Assembly: GCA_025963675.1 (NCBI GenBank)
Contig: JAOQAJ010000273.1
Span: forward strand, 1-33,867
Origin: Segetibacter sp.
GTDB lineage: Bacteria; Bacteroidota; Bacteroidia; Chitinophagales; Chitinophagaceae
Length of the DNA stretch: 33,867 nucleotides
Direction: 5' to 3'
In this document: positions 1 through 7,965 of the stretch, piece after piece
Position numbering within the stretch: position 1 is the stretch's first letter
How the letters are laid out: every line of letters starts with the position of its first letter
Position numbers and translations under genes: made by a program
Notes under the pieces: model-generated
Told to the model about the DNA's origin: nothing
Seen by the model: only the letters and a program-made list of their open reading frames with translations
Database searches by the model: none

Positions 1-480
1 TGCTGTATCGATATCATTTTTGACACCGTCAATAATAGTTGTCGCGTAGATGAAACGTGGTATGAAAGATCCATCCAGGGTGAATTTGTTGGCAAGCAGC
101 TAAGACTGATACCGCCTGAAGAATTAATCTGGTGCAAATTATATGTTCAAAACCGCGAAAGATTCGATGGTGCTGATATCAATCACGTGATGCTGAAATA
201 TGGTCAGAAACTGAACTGGAAACATCTGCTGTTTCGCATGGATCAGCACTGGCATTTACTACTTGCCCAAATCCTGATGTTCCAGTTTGTGTATCCTGCC
301 GATTACCCCGATATTATTCCCAAATGGCTTTTTGATGAATTAATCCGCCGGGCTAATGAACAGTATGACATTCCTCCAGCTCTTGAAAAAGTTTGCCGCG
401 GACCTGTTATAGATCAGACACAATATTGCACCGATATTAAAGAGTGGAATTATAAAGTTTCTACAATTAAAACCACCTAA
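1..480 (+). CDS. Nucleotidyltransferase-like protein, 3' part (5' end outside window)
   Basis: The frame is open from the first base to TAA at 478-480, giving about 159 residues of a truncated protein. It resembles, from memory, the C-terminal part of a bacterial family annotated as nucleotidyltransferase. Recognisable stretches are a hydrophobic D-I-I-F-D strand near the start, P-P-E-E-L-I-W-C-K-L-Y-V, an R-F-D-G-A-D-I-N-H segment, L-N-W-K-H-L-L-F-R, and F-V-Y-P further on. The N-terminal catalytic G-S and D-x-D part would lie upstream of the window, so activity cannot be judged. The stop is 2 bp before the ATG of the metallophosphoesterase, so the two genes are almost certainly co-transcribed. 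Members of this family are, as I recall, often found beside a metallophosphoesterase, which supports the call. An internal ATG at 190 is not the real start because homologous-looking sequence continues upstream. Confidence 0.6.
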   Translation, partial: CCIDIIFDTVNNSCRVDETWYERSIQGEFVGKQLRLIPPEELIWCKLYVQNRERFDGADINHVMLKYGQKLNWKHLLFRMDQHWHLLLAQILMFQFVYPADYPDIIPKWLFDELIRRANEQYDIPPALEKVCRGPVIDQTQYCTDIKEWNYKVSTIKTT

Positions 481-482
481 TT

Positions 483-1220
483 ATGGAAGAAACCGCGAAA
501 ACACGGATAGCGGCGGTAGCCGATATACATGTAAAGGAGACTGACAAAGGAAAATGGGTTAATTGGTTTAAAGAAGCGTCAAGGCAAGCCGATGTGTTGC
601 TGATTTGTGGAGACCTGACAGACACCGGCGACGAAGTGGAGGCGCAGGTACTGGCTGAAGAATTAAAATCATGTACCGTTCCTGTTGTGGCGGTTTTGGG
701 AAATCATGATTATGAAAAAGGTCGGCATAAATTGATCCGGCAAATTGTACAAAGCGAAAATGTGCATATTTTAAATGGGGAGTCTATAGTGGTTGCAGGT
801 GTAGGCTTTGCGGGTGTAAAAGGTTTTGGCGGAGGCTTCGACGGGCACATGCTTTCGATGTTTGGTGAGGGGGCAATGAAGGCTTTTGTGCAGGAGGCTG
901 TTGACGAGGCGTTGCATTTAGACCGCGCTTTGGCAAGACTCGATGGAGACTATCCTGATATAAAAAAAATTGCTGTTCTGCACTATTCGCCTATTAAAGC
1001 GACTGTTGTGGGAGAGCCCGAAGCAATTTTTCCATTTTTGGGTTGTTCCCGTCTTGCCGAGCCCCTGTCTCGTCGCGGTGTTATCGCGGCTTTTCATGGT
1101 CATGCGCATGTTGGTACTTTAGAAGGTGAGGCCTCAGGGGGTGTGAAAGTCTTTAACGTGGCCAAGCCAATTTTATTAAAGGCTGGCTATACTATGCCTT
1201 TTTATATGTTTGAAGTGTAG
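483..1220 (+). CDS. Calcineurin-like metallophosphoesterase
   Basis: This 245-residue cytoplasmic protein carries the full metal-binding signature of the calcineurin-like phosphoesterase fold: D14-I-H16 near the N-terminus, G-D44-L-T-D, G-N74-H75-D, H167 in L-H-Y-S-P, and G-H207-A-H209 near the C-terminus. These residues normally hold two divalent metals that hydrolyse phosphomono- or diesters. The substrate is unknown. There is no signal peptide. The ATG at 483 follows the upstream stop by 2 bp, so translational coupling with the nucleotidyltransferase-like gene is likely, and the pair may act on the same nucleotide or phosphoester. The gene ends about 150 bp before a bidirectional terminator hairpin that it shares with the convergent sigma factor gene. 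Confidence 0.88.
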   Translation: MEETAKTRIAAVADIHVKETDKGKWVNWFKEASRQADVLLICGDLTDTGDEVEAQVLAEELKSCTVPVVAVLGNHDYEKGRHKLIRQIVQSENVHILNGESIVVAGVGFAGVKGFGGGFDGHMLSMFGEGAMKAFVQEAVDEALHLDRALARLDGDYPDIKKIAVLHYSPIKATVVGEPEAIFPFLGCSRLAEPLSRRGVIAAFHGHAHVGTLEGEASGGVKVFNVAKPILLKAGYTMPFYMFEV

Positions 1221-1260
1221 GTTTTTTTGGTGACTAACAGTAGAGCTTTCCTAGACTTTT

Positions 1261-1280
1261 GTTGTGTCACTCACTTGTAC
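1261..1280 (-). repeat. Interspersed repeat, GTGACACAAC type (copy A)
   Basis: Read on the minus strand this is GTACAAGTGAGTGACACAAC. It is identical over 20 bases to the copy at 30524-30543 and differs by one or two bases from the copies at 19745-19764 and 13551-13570. It lies between two convergent genes. Confidence 0.75.
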
Positions 1281-1371
1281 TTTTTGTAAATTAATTCTAC
1301 ATCAGGTTTATTATCAAAATTCTCTTAAAGCATAGAAATAGTTCGGTTTGAAAATATAAAATTGCTGCACA

Positions 1372-1399
1372 AAAAAACCTCCGGTTATGGAGGTTTTTT
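1372..1399. terminator. Bidirectional intrinsic terminator
   Basis: CCTCC at 1378-1382 pairs with GGAGG at 1389-1393 around the loop GGTTAT. The stem is extended by six A:T pairs so that each strand ends in a T run. It lies between the convergent metallophosphoesterase and first sigma factor genes and can serve both. Related hairpins occur at 2349-2374 and 3361-3389. Confidence 0.8.
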
Positions 1400-1470
1400 G
1401 TTGTCGAATTTTAATGGGTAAATCCAAATGGATTTTCCAGGATTAATTATTTAAAACGGTAAGGTGTTTT

Positions 1471-2052
1471 TTATAAAGCCAAATGATTTTCTACCATCAT
1501 TTTTCTCATACTTAATAAACCATAACGCATACGTCCTAAAGCTGTATTAATACTGCAGTTTGTCATTTCTGCTATCTCTTTAAAACTAAGGTTAGCATAA
1601 TGCCGTAACACAATCACTTCTTTTTGTTCCTCAGGCAACAAGTCCAACAACTGGCGGACTTTGTCGTGGCTTTGTCTTTTCATGATTCCTTTGTCAGCAC
1701 TGTCAGCGCATACATTTATCACTTCAAAGATGTCTCTGTCATCACTTGTGGTGATTGTTGGAGTACGTTTAACTTTTCTAAAATGATCAATACAAAGATT
1801 GTGAGCAATACGCATAGCCCACGGCAAAAATTTCCCCTCGTCATTGTAATTGTTCTTACGAAGTGTATCAATGATTTTAATAAACACATCCTGCATCAGA
1901 TCTTCAGCCAGGTACTTGTCTTTTACTAAAATGTTGATAGAAGTAAAGATTTTGTCTTTGTGACGATTAACCAAAATTTCCAAAGCATTGTTATTGCCTT
2001 CCTGAAATGATTGTACTAACTGGTTGTCTGTTGCCTGCGTTAATGTGTTCAT
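1471..2052 (-). CDS. ECF-type RNA polymerase sigma factor (tandem copy 1)
   Basis: This is a 193-residue sigma-70 family factor of the ECF type. Region 2 covers roughly residues 10-90, including the Y-L-A-E-D-L-M-Q-D-V-F motif and an R-I-A-H-N-L-C-I-D-H-F-R segment for core binding and -10 recognition. Region 4 covers about 125-185, with L-P-E-E-Q-K-E-V-I-V-L-R-H and a helix-turn-helix ending in N-T-A-L-G-R-M-R. The frame stays open upstream to 2184. The ATG at 2052 is chosen because it aligns with the start of the neighbouring paralogue and the upstream residues do not look like a sigma factor. No anti-sigma gene is adjacent, so control is probably transcriptional or by another mechanism. 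The sequence is about 80 percent identical by eye to the copy at 2444-3022, and its leader and terminator are duplicated too. Confidence 0.9.
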   Translation of the reverse strand: MNTLTQATDNQLVQSFQEGNNNALEILVNRHKDKIFTSINILVKDKYLAEDLMQDVFIKIIDTLRKNNYNDEGKFLPWAMRIAHNLCIDHFRKVKRTPTITTSDDRDIFEVINVCADSADKGIMKRQSHDKVRQLLDLLPEEQKEVIVLRHYANLSFKEIAEMTNCSINTALGRMRYGLLSMRKMMVENHLAL

Positions 2053-2214
2053 AGTGGGGGATTTTGACGGAGAATGATGGATGAAGTTTTTAAAAGAATT
2101 TTTGGTTTGGAAAGTGTTGATCAACATTCCCGGGGAATATTCCCTTTTTTGGATCGTTGTTGATAACACCACGAAGAAAGGCAATAAGTTAGGTAATGTA
2201 TAAGCAGTAGAGGT

Positions 2215-2246
2215 AAAAGGATAACCGAAAAAGACACTTTCCCAAA
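2215..2246 (-). promoter_or_regulatory. Putative promoter of sigma factor copy 1
   Basis: On the minus strand TTTG (2243-2246) is followed after 19 bases by TATCCTTTT (2215-2223), resembling the Bacteroidota -33 TTTG / -7 TAnnTTTG pattern. The block is conserved upstream of copy 2. It predicts a leader of about 150 nt. No transcript evidence is available. Confidence 0.45.
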
Positions 2247-2348
2247 TTGGAATAAAAGTGCAGAATTGGGAATTGAACGAATTAGAGAAAGCTTCATCAC
2301 AGTCAGGACAACTTTTTTACAACGCGTAATCCAGTCTCATTAAAATAA

Positions 2349-2374
2349 AAAACCCCCGGATTAGAGGAGGCTTT
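2349..2374 (-). terminator. Intrinsic terminator upstream of sigma factor copy 1 (serves copy 2)
   Basis: The minus-strand RNA forms AAAGCCUCC / GGGGGUUUU with loop UCUAAUCC. Two of the pairs are G-U wobbles, and both would be A:C or C:A mismatches on the plus strand. It lies downstream of the minus-strand gene at 2444-3022 and is related to the perfect hairpins at 1372 and 3361. Confidence 0.65.
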
Positions 2375-2443
2375 CTGTTGAGTAATATTAAGGGGTTAAT
2401 AAATCCAGGTACGGATATAAAGTTTACAATTATTTCTTTCTAA

Positions 2444-3022
2444 TTAAGCAATTTGTTTCTCCTCCATCATTTTTCTCATGTTCAGCAAACCATAACGCAT
2501 ACGTCCTAATGCTGTATTGATACTACAATTTGTCATAGCAGAAATTTCTTTGAAGCTAAGGTCAGCATAATGACGTAACACAATCACTTCTCTCTGCTCC
2601 TCCGGTAAACGATCTAATAAGCGACGTACGTTATCATGAGTTTCATTTTTTATAATCGCCGTATCTGCACTATCTGCTGATACATTTATCACTTCAAAAA
2701 TGTCTCTGTCATCGCTCGTAGTAATTGAAGGAGTGCGTTTTACCTTTCTAAAATGATCTACACACAGGTTGTGTGCAATACGCAAAGCCCATGGTAGAAA
2801 TTTGCCTTCCTCATTGTAGTTGTTCTTACGTAGTGTATCAATGATTTTGATAAAAACATCCTGAAATAAATCTTCAGCCAGGTATTTATCTTTTACAAGA
2901 ATGTTGATAGAAGTAAAGATTTTGTCTTTGTAGCGATTCACCAAAACTTCCAAAGCACTGTTGTTGCCTTCCTGAAATGATAGTACCAATTGATTGTCGG
3001 TGGCCTGAAGTAAATTGTTCAT
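2444..3022 (-). CDS. ECF-type RNA polymerase sigma factor (tandem copy 2)
   Basis: This 192-residue ECF sigma factor is paralogous to the gene at 1471-2052, collinear over its whole length and nearly identical in region 2 (Y-L-A-E-D-L-F-Q-D-V-F, R-I-A-H-N-L-C-V-D-H-F-R-K-V-K-R) and region 4 (L-P-E-E-Q-R-E-V-I-V-L-R-H-Y, N-C-S-I-N-T-A-L-G-R-M-R). The most variable part is the linker between the two regions. The ATG at 3022 is the natural start. The stop-to-stop offset from copy 1 is 973 bp, and the leader, promoter-like block and terminator are duplicated as well. It differs from copy 1 by a (TTTGGG)4 tract in the leader about 16 bp before the ATG. The target regulon cannot be read from the sequence. 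Confidence 0.9.
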   Translation of the reverse strand: MNNLLQATDNQLVLSFQEGNNSALEVLVNRYKDKIFTSINILVKDKYLAEDLFQDVFIKIIDTLRKNNYNEEGKFLPWALRIAHNLCVDHFRKVKRTPSITTSDDRDIFEVINVSADSADTAIIKNETHDNVRRLLDRLPEEQREVIVLRHYADLSFKEISAMTNCSINTALGRMRYGLLNMRKMMEEKQIA

Positions 3023-3037
3023 AGAGGGGGATTTTGA

Positions 3038-3062
3038 TTTGGGTTTGGGTTTGGGTTTGGGG
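3038..3062. repeat. (TTTGGG)4 microsatellite, G-quadruplex-forming pattern
   Basis: Four perfect TTTGGG units, the last followed by an extra G, give four G-runs with three-base loops on the plus strand. The mRNA of the downstream sigma gene carries the C-rich complement. The tract ends about 16 bp upstream of the sigma copy 2 ATG and is absent from copy 1. Confidence 0.85.
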
Positions 3063-3196
3063 TAATTTTTTGATTAAGAATTATCGGCTTTTGTTTTTGT
3101 TCATCAACATTTCCGAGAGCTTTCTTTTTTTTTGATTGTTGTTGATAACAGTACGAAGAAAGGGAATATGTCGGCTACTCGGTAAGTATTAGAGGT

Positions 3197-3228
3197 AAAA
3201 GGATGACCGAAAAAGACACTTTCCCAAA
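3197..3228 (-). promoter_or_regulatory. Putative promoter of sigma factor copy 2
   Basis: This is the duplicate of the block at 2215-2246: TTTG (3225-3228), 19 bases, then CATCCTTTT (3197-3205) on the minus strand. The first base of the -7 box is C instead of T, so this copy may be weaker. It predicts a leader of about 165 nt. Confidence 0.35.
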
Positions 3229-3360
3229 ATGGTGCTTTTTCTCATGAGTATGAGGAATTACCAAAAAAGGGACGAAAATGATCGTAAGGAAGGGATAGCT
3301 GCGGTTAAAGATGGATAGTAGATAATATAAAAAAGAGGACGAGGCCAACTCATTCAACTA

Positions 3361-3389
3361 AAAAGCCTCCTGATTAGAGGAGGCTTTTT
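3361..3389. terminator. Intrinsic terminator downstream of trhO
   Basis: AAAAGCCTCC (3361-3370) pairs perfectly with GGAGGCTTTT (3379-3388) around TGATTAGA. It follows the end of the minus-strand trhO gene and separates it from sigma copy 2. The flanking tail between the gene stop and the hairpin is also shared with the two other hairpins of this family. Confidence 0.75.
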
Positions 3390-3433
3390 GTCGAGTATTA
3401 TTAAGGGATAAATCTGAATAACAAATATAAGAG

Positions 3434-4498
3434 CTACACTTTTTTGGTAGTTGAAACAAAAGTTAAATCACTAAGTTTAGGTCTTAACCTTTGCTTGGAT
3501 TTATTAAAAACCATTACACCATTTTGTTGTCCTTCCCGCAATTTTCTTTGTTCTTCTACCGGTAGATTGTATACCGTTTGGCACTCTGCTGTGCAACAGC
3601 CATCATACTTTTTTTCACATTCTTCGCATTGTATGAAGAGTAAATGGCAAGAGTCATTTTTACAGTTGGTATGTGTATCCGCCGGCTTTCCACATTGATG
3701 ACATTTTGCAATGACATCTTTAGTTATCCTCTCTCCCAGCCTGTTATCGAACACGAAGTTCTTTCCGATAAACTTGCTTTCAAGTTCATTTTCTTTAACC
3801 TCTTTGGCGTAGTTAATAATGCCGCCTTCTAAGTGAAAAACGTTATTAAAACCTTTGTGCAACATGTAAGCACTTGCTTTCTCGCAGCGTATACCACCGG
3901 TGCAATACATGATAATGTTTTTGTCTTTTTTGTCTTTTAATAGTTCTACAGCCATTGGTAGTTGTTCCCTAAAAGTATCACTTGCAACTTCGAGCGCTTT
4001 TACAAAATGTCCTACTTCATATTCATAGTGATTTCGCATATCTACCACGATAGTATCTTGATCTTGTAGCAGGTCATTCATTTGTTTTGCATTCACGTAT
4101 TTACCCTTTCTCTCCATGCTGAATTCAGGGTCTTCAATACCGTCAGCTACAATTTTTTCACGCACCTTTATCTTTAATACCCAAAACGATTTGCCATCGT
4201 CATCTACTGCGATGTTCAATCTTATTGCACTAAGGAAAGAATAGGAGTATAAAAAGTCTTTGAAAGCATGATAGTTGGAAGCGGGCACACTTACCTGTGC
4301 GTTGATGCCTTCTGTAGCGACATAAATACGACCAAAAACTTTAAGGGGATCCATTCCCTTATACAACTCATCTCTGAGTTCCCGGGGATTTTGAATAGGA
4401 TGATACTGGTAAAAACTAATAGTAGTGCGAGGTTCAGTTTCCTGGTATAAACGTTCCTTCAGTTCTTTTTGAGAAACCCTGTTGTGTAGTACTGCCAT
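3434..4498 (-). CDS. trhO: Oxygen-dependent tRNA uridine(34) hydroxylase (rhodanese family)
   Basis: This 354-residue cytoplasmic protein matches the TrhO/YceA family, which hydroxylates uridine 34 at the tRNA wobble position on the route to 5-(carboxy)methoxyuridine. An N-terminal alpha/beta domain (about 25-120) contains [14 protein letters not shown]. It is followed by a rhodanese domain (about 135-235) with [10 protein letters not shown] and the active loop M-Y-C199-T-G-G-I-R-C-E-K-A. The C-terminal part (about 262-310) has clustered cysteines in C-x2-C pairs, typical of the longer family members and probably metal binding. ATG at 4498. It stands alone: the next minus-strand gene upstream is 300 bp away and a strong hairpin follows it. 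Confidence 0.92.
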   Translation of the reverse strand: MAVLHNRVSQKELKERLYQETEPRTTISFYQYHPIQNPRELRDELYKGMDPLKVFGRIYVATEGINAQVSVPASNYHAFKDFLYSYSFLSAIRLNIAVDDDGKSFWVLKIKVREKIVADGIEDPEFSMERKGKYVNAKQMNDLLQDQDTIVVDMRNHYEYEVGHFVKALEVASDTFREQLPMAVELLKDKKDKNIIMYCTGGIRCEKASAYMLHKGFNNVFHLEGGIINYAKEVKENELESKFIGKNFVFDNRLGERITKDVIAKCHQCGKPADTHTNCKNDSCHLLFIQCEECEKKYDGCCTAECQTVYNLPVEEQRKLREGQQNGVMVFNKSKQRLRPKLSDLTFVSTTKKV

Positions 4499-4605
4499 GT
4501 TTTATTTACATTTTCAGACATCTGTCGTTTCTTTTATTTTAAGAAAAAGACCAACAAATGTTCCATTTCTATGGATCTGCTTGCGTTGCAGACAAAATTG
4601 CGAGG

Positions 4606-4635
4606 CAAAAATAAGAAAGCGTTTTTCATGTCAAA
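4606..4635 (-). promoter_or_regulatory. Putative trhO promoter
   Basis: On the minus strand TTTG (4632-4635) and TATTTTTG (4606-4613) are separated by 18 bases. The second box matches the Bacteroidota -7 consensus TAnnTTTG. The predicted leader is about 100 nt. Confidence 0.5.
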
Positions 4636-4727
4636 AGAACAGCCCGAAGTTTAAGAGTTCGTTGCAAAAGTCGCCAGTTTTTAAAATGATACAACAAACG
4701 TTAATCACTGCTGAAATAGGGAAAAAT

Positions 4728-4746
4728 GTACAAGAGTGCGACGCAA
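4728..4746 (+). repeat. Interspersed repeat, TGCGACGCAA type (copy B)
   Basis: GTACAAGAGTGCGACGCAA combines the GTACAAG half of the copies at 1261, 13551, 19745 and 30524 with the TGCGACGCAA core of the copies at 19636 and 33825. It therefore links the two versions of the family. It lies between trhO and the MDR gene. Confidence 0.65.
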
Positions 4747-4797
4747 GTAAAGTATAATTAAAGAGATGCAGTCGGGCCCATAATAATAACTCAACGT

Positions 4798-5751
4798 TTA
4801 TTCTTCCATTGACACCGTAACAACCACCTTACCCCTCGTTTTTCCTGTTTCAACTTGTTTGTGCGCTTCAGCTATCTGGTCAAAAGAATACTCTTTAAAT
4901 ACGTGAGACTTTAACGTGCCCGCTTCAAGAAGTTCGGCTATTTGCTCCATATCATCGCCGTTGGAATGTACGAGGTATGCGGTTGCCTTAATATTTTTTC
5001 GTTCTGCTAATTGCTTAAGTTCATCTGTAATGCCTCCGGCAATAGCCACCAGTCTTCCGCCTTCTTTTAATGTATCAAGCGAACGAAGAGGGTTTAAACC
5101 GCCGACCGTATCGAAAACTACATCCACATCTTTAATTGAGTCCTCAAATAATCCCTGTGTGTAATCAACAAACTCATCGACACCGAGCTCTTTTACAAAA
5201 TCGTAATTTGCGTCAGAAGCGGTGCCTATGACAAATGCACCAAGGTACTTGGCAATTTGTACCGCATAATGGCCTACTCCACCGGCGGCGGCATGAATTA
5301 AAACTCTTTCACCCGGCTGTACATTTGCCTGGTCAATTAAAACCTGCCAGGCAGTTAAAGCTGCCAATGTACCGGCAACAGCTTCCTGCGGTGTAATTAA
5401 TTCAGCCCTTTCAGCAAGGTGGTTGGCAGGGGCTGCAACGTATTCGGCATAAGCTTTACCATGGCCGGGGAAGTTTACCATTCCAAACACCTCATCTCCT
5501 TCTTCGAGCGTAGTTACACCTTCACCAACTTCTACCACTTCGCCTGCGATATCCCAACCCAGTATCACCGGCCCGTCCTCTTTTAAAGTATTATAAAGTG
5601 CAAGGCCTTTTCTTGTTTTTATATCAACAGGGTTTATGCTAATTGCTTTCACTTTCACCAAAACCTCACCTTCTTTAGGTACGGGCATCGGTATTTCCGT
5701 CACGACCAGATTCTCCGTTCCTCCAGCTTCGTTCAATATTATTGCTTTCAT
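4798..5751 (-). CDS. NADP-dependent medium-chain (quinone-type) oxidoreductase
   Basis: This 317-residue protein belongs to the medium-chain dehydrogenase/reductase superfamily, zeta-crystallin/quinone reductase branch. The N-terminal GroES-like domain spans about 1-120 (N-P-V-D-I-K near 40, G-W-D-I-A-G-E-V near 65). The nucleotide-binding motif is A-A-A-G-G-V-G at 154-160. The cysteine and histidine ligands of zinc alcohol dehydrogenases are absent, which supports a zinc-free NAD(P)H-dependent reductase of quinones or activated alkenes. The exact substrate is unknown. It is a single gene with ATG at 5751, preceded by a -7-like box. There is no signal peptide, so it is cytoplasmic. Confidence 0.85.
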   Translation of the reverse strand: MKAIILNEAGGTENLVVTEIPMPVPKEGEVLVKVKAISINPVDIKTRKGLALYNTLKEDGPVILGWDIAGEVVEVGEGVTTLEEGDEVFGMVNFPGHGKAYAEYVAAPANHLAERAELITPQEAVAGTLAALTAWQVLIDQANVQPGERVLIHAAAGGVGHYAVQIAKYLGAFVIGTASDANYDFVKELGVDEFVDYTQGLFEDSIKDVDVVFDTVGGLNPLRSLDTLKEGGRLVAIAGGITDELKQLAERKNIKATAYLVHSNGDDMEQIAELLEAGTLKSHVFKEYSFDQIAEAHKQVETGKTRGKVVVTVSMEE

Positions 5752-5782
5752 ACATTTCTATTTTAGTCCGTCTGTCTCACCT

Positions 5783-5790
5783 CAAAATTA
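5783..5790 (-). promoter_or_regulatory. Putative -7 box of the MDR oxidoreductase gene
   Basis: TAATTTTG on the minus strand fits TAnnTTTG and lies 32 bp before the ATG. No clear TTTG was found at the expected -33 distance, so this is a weak call. Confidence 0.3.
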
Positions 5791-5965
5791 GCTTAAGAAT
5801 CTGCTTTGAAGAAGAATTACCACAAATTGTATTGGCTTTTCTATCGCATTTTCCCGAAAAAGAGGAAACGAAACCGGTTAAAAATAACCGATGTAATTAA
5901 GCAAGCTTGAAATATAAAATTAAAGGGAACGTCTATTTGCTTCGATAACTATGTTGTCACTTCAT

Positions 5966-6826
5966 CTAAAATTGATGGAAACTTTTAGAAACAAACTCAA
6001 GAACGTCGGGTAAAGAAGTGCGCCAATAAGTCCAGTTGTGGCCACCATCCCGAATGCGGAATTCATGCGGAATTTCTTTTTTTCTCATAGCTGTATGTAC
6101 AAGATTATTGCCTTCATATAAAAAATCATCATCGCCTACATCAATGTACCAGCGGACAGCTTTTTTCAAGCTGTCAGGCACGTTATTAATAAGTGATAAC
6201 ACGCTTTGACGTTTAAAATAGGAATTGATGGTGGTATCAGCTAGCTGAGGATTGTCTCTAACCAGGCGGGTTTTCGCCTCTTCAACATTAAGCGGACCGG
6301 TGGCGGCGCTAAGCGGACATGCTGAAGAAAACAACTCAGGGTGATGCAAAGCATAAGTAAAAGTTCCGCCGCCCCCCATAGACAAGCCGGAAATAGCGCG
6401 GTATCGTTTGTCAGATTTTATCCTATAAGTCTTCTCTACATAAGGCATTAGCTCCTGGAAGAAAAAATCCTCGTACCGCCATTTGTTTAAAACATCATTT
6501 TCATAACCACGTTTGCCCGTATTGGCGTCAGGCATTACAATGATCATTGGTGTTGCCGAGCCCTCCTTGATAGCCTTATCAGCAATATTTAAAACCTCAC
6601 CAAATTGTACCCATCCGGTGTGGTCGTCTCCCGCCCCATGCAGCAAGTATAAAACCGGATAGCTTCTTTCTGAGGTTGTATAGTCGGGAGGAAGATAAAT
6701 GGCGAACTTTCTATCCATGTTCAAAATCTTACTCTTTATAGAAAGGTTGTCCATCACCTTTCCTGTTTGCGAGTATGAAAGCGAACAAAAACAGGTAATT
6801 AATAAAAGGCAGGTAAATCTTAGCAT
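5966..6826 (-). CDS. Secreted alpha/beta-hydrolase esterase (esterase D/feruloyl esterase type)
   Basis: This 286-residue hydrolase has a clear signal peptide (about residues 1-19, ending S-Y-S-Q). It has the alpha/beta fold of the esterase D / XynZ-like family: oxyanion region L-L-H-G-A-G-D-D-H-T-G-W (61-72), nucleophile elbow G-L-S149-M-G-G, an acidic residue in D-V-G-D-D-D (about 232-234), and the catalytic H263 in D-G-G-H-N-W. Such enzymes remove ester side groups, often feruloyl or acetyl groups, from plant xylans, though some act on unrelated esters. A role in hemicellulose breakdown fits the fucosidases, the GH9 enzyme and the xylose genes elsewhere in the window but is not proven. ATG at 6826. 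The gene is monocistronic. Confidence 0.85.
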   Translation of the reverse strand: MLRFTCLLLITCFCSLSYSQTGKVMDNLSIKSKILNMDRKFAIYLPPDYTTSERSYPVLYLLHGAGDDHTGWVQFGEVLNIADKAIKEGSATPMIIVMPDANTGKRGYENDVLNKWRYEDFFFQELMPYVEKTYRIKSDKRYRAISGLSMGGGGTFTYALHHPELFSSACPLSAATGPLNVEEAKTRLVRDNPQLADTTINSYFKRQSVLSLINNVPDSLKKAVRWYIDVGDDDFLYEGNNLVHTAMRKKEIPHEFRIRDGGHNWTYWRTSLPDVLEFVSKSFHQF

Positions 6827-7140
6827 AGTCGTTATGTTGGTTTTTTATTTATGTTGCAAAAAATGGTGCTTCTTTCAGCATCGTTTCATCAGCCAGCGAT
6901 ACTGTACCGGAAGCACTTTTTTTTGCATGTTCCCGAAGATACTTACTCCTGTTAATAATAAAAGCCTTCCGAAAAAATGTCTTCGTTAATTACAACATCA
7001 ATTTTGTAAATACGTTCTATGAAACCCTTATTGGTAATTGTCGAAAAGTAGGCTAATCAATGGAAAAGAAGTTATTCCTTCCTAGTGTATCTAAAGTCAA
7101 ATCTATATCTTTAAGGCAGTGTTGAGGAAGTAATTATAAA
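6827..7140. other. Divergent intergenic region
   Basis: 314 bp between the esterase (minus) and the lipoprotein (plus). It must hold both promoters. A TATCTTTAAG box at about 7108-7117 could be the -7 element of the plus-strand gene, but no matching -33 box is evident. I see no gene or repeat. Confidence 0.5.
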
Positions 7141-7965
7141 ATGATAAACCCTGGTATGAAAGTAGCCCTTATAAAAAATTGTTGGAGAGTTGAGATTCAA
7201 ACTTTTCTTACTTTACTTGCTTTTATTCTTATCTGCTCGTCTTGTCAAAAAGAAGCGACATTAGAAATTGACCCCACCACCCAACCACCTACTACCCCTC
7301 CGCCAACTAATGGCGCTCATAAAGTAAAAACATACACCGAAGATGTAACCTACGGCGGTGGACAGCATGTGAAAGAAACATTCAATTTGACTTATGATAA
7401 TAACGACAGGCTGCTGAGTTTGATTTCTACAACTGTCCTGGGTAACAAACTCGTGTATCAATACAATAGTGATAATACTTATACAATGGATATCTATGTT
7501 GCAAACGTTTTATCCATTCACGAATTGTTCTACCTAAACACTATCCCGCTGGTTGATAGTACCGTTCAATATGATGCTGTTGGCAAAGACACCACTACCG
7601 AAAAATATATCTATAATTCAAGCAAACAGTTAGTGACATTGAAGGAATATCGCTATTCAAAAACAACTGGAGCAACGTTATTAGCACAGACTAATTCTAC
7701 ATATGATAATTCCGGCAACTTAATAAAAGAAGCTAGCACCGGCTATACAGCTACCTATGATTATTACCCTGATTTAGTTAACAATTTCTCTGTCGGCCTT
7801 ATATACTATTATCAAAGTAAAAATCTCGTAAAAACTACTACTGAAAACAGCGGTTCTACCGTAACCATTAACCATACTTATACTTTTGACAGTAGCAACA
7901 GACTTCTATCAGAAAAAGAAGTATTCAGTGATGGCAATGTCACTATTAAGAGCTACACTTATTAA
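7141..7965 (+). CDS. Lipoprotein with YD/RHS-like beta repeats, function unknown
   Basis: The 274-residue product has a signal sequence with a lipobox ending at C35 (I-C-S-S-C), so it is probably a lipidated outer-envelope protein. After C35 comes a Pro/Thr-rich linker (about 44-58). The rest is beta-strand rich with spaced Y-D-N-x-x-R/N-L motifs (Y-D-N-N-D-R-L, Y-D-N-S-G-N-L, F-D-S-S-N-R-L). These resemble the YD repeats of RHS proteins, but the protein is short and has no toxin tip. Proteins of this layout are common in Bacteroidota and unassigned. The start could be the ATG at 7141 or the one at 7156, which gives a shorter n-region. No operon partner is visible. Confidence 0.7.
   Translation: MINPGMKVALIKNCWRVEIQTFLTLLAFILICSSCQKEATLEIDPTTQPPTTPPPTNGAHKVKTYTEDVTYGGGQHVKETFNLTYDNNDRLLSLISTTVLGNKLVYQYNSDNTYTMDIYVANVLSIHELFYLNTIPLVDSTVQYDAVGKDTTTEKYIYNSSKQLVTLKEYRYSKTTGATLLAQTNSTYDNSGNLIKEASTGYTATYDYYPDLVNNFSVGLIYYYQSKNLVKTTTENSGSTVTINHTYTFDSSNRLLSEKEVFSDGNVTIKSYTY

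Noticed and set aside
2053-2184. N-terminal extension of the first sigma factor to 2184
   Set aside because: The extra 44 residues are not sigma-like, the paralogue starts at the equivalent of 2052, and the stretch aligns with the paralogue leader.
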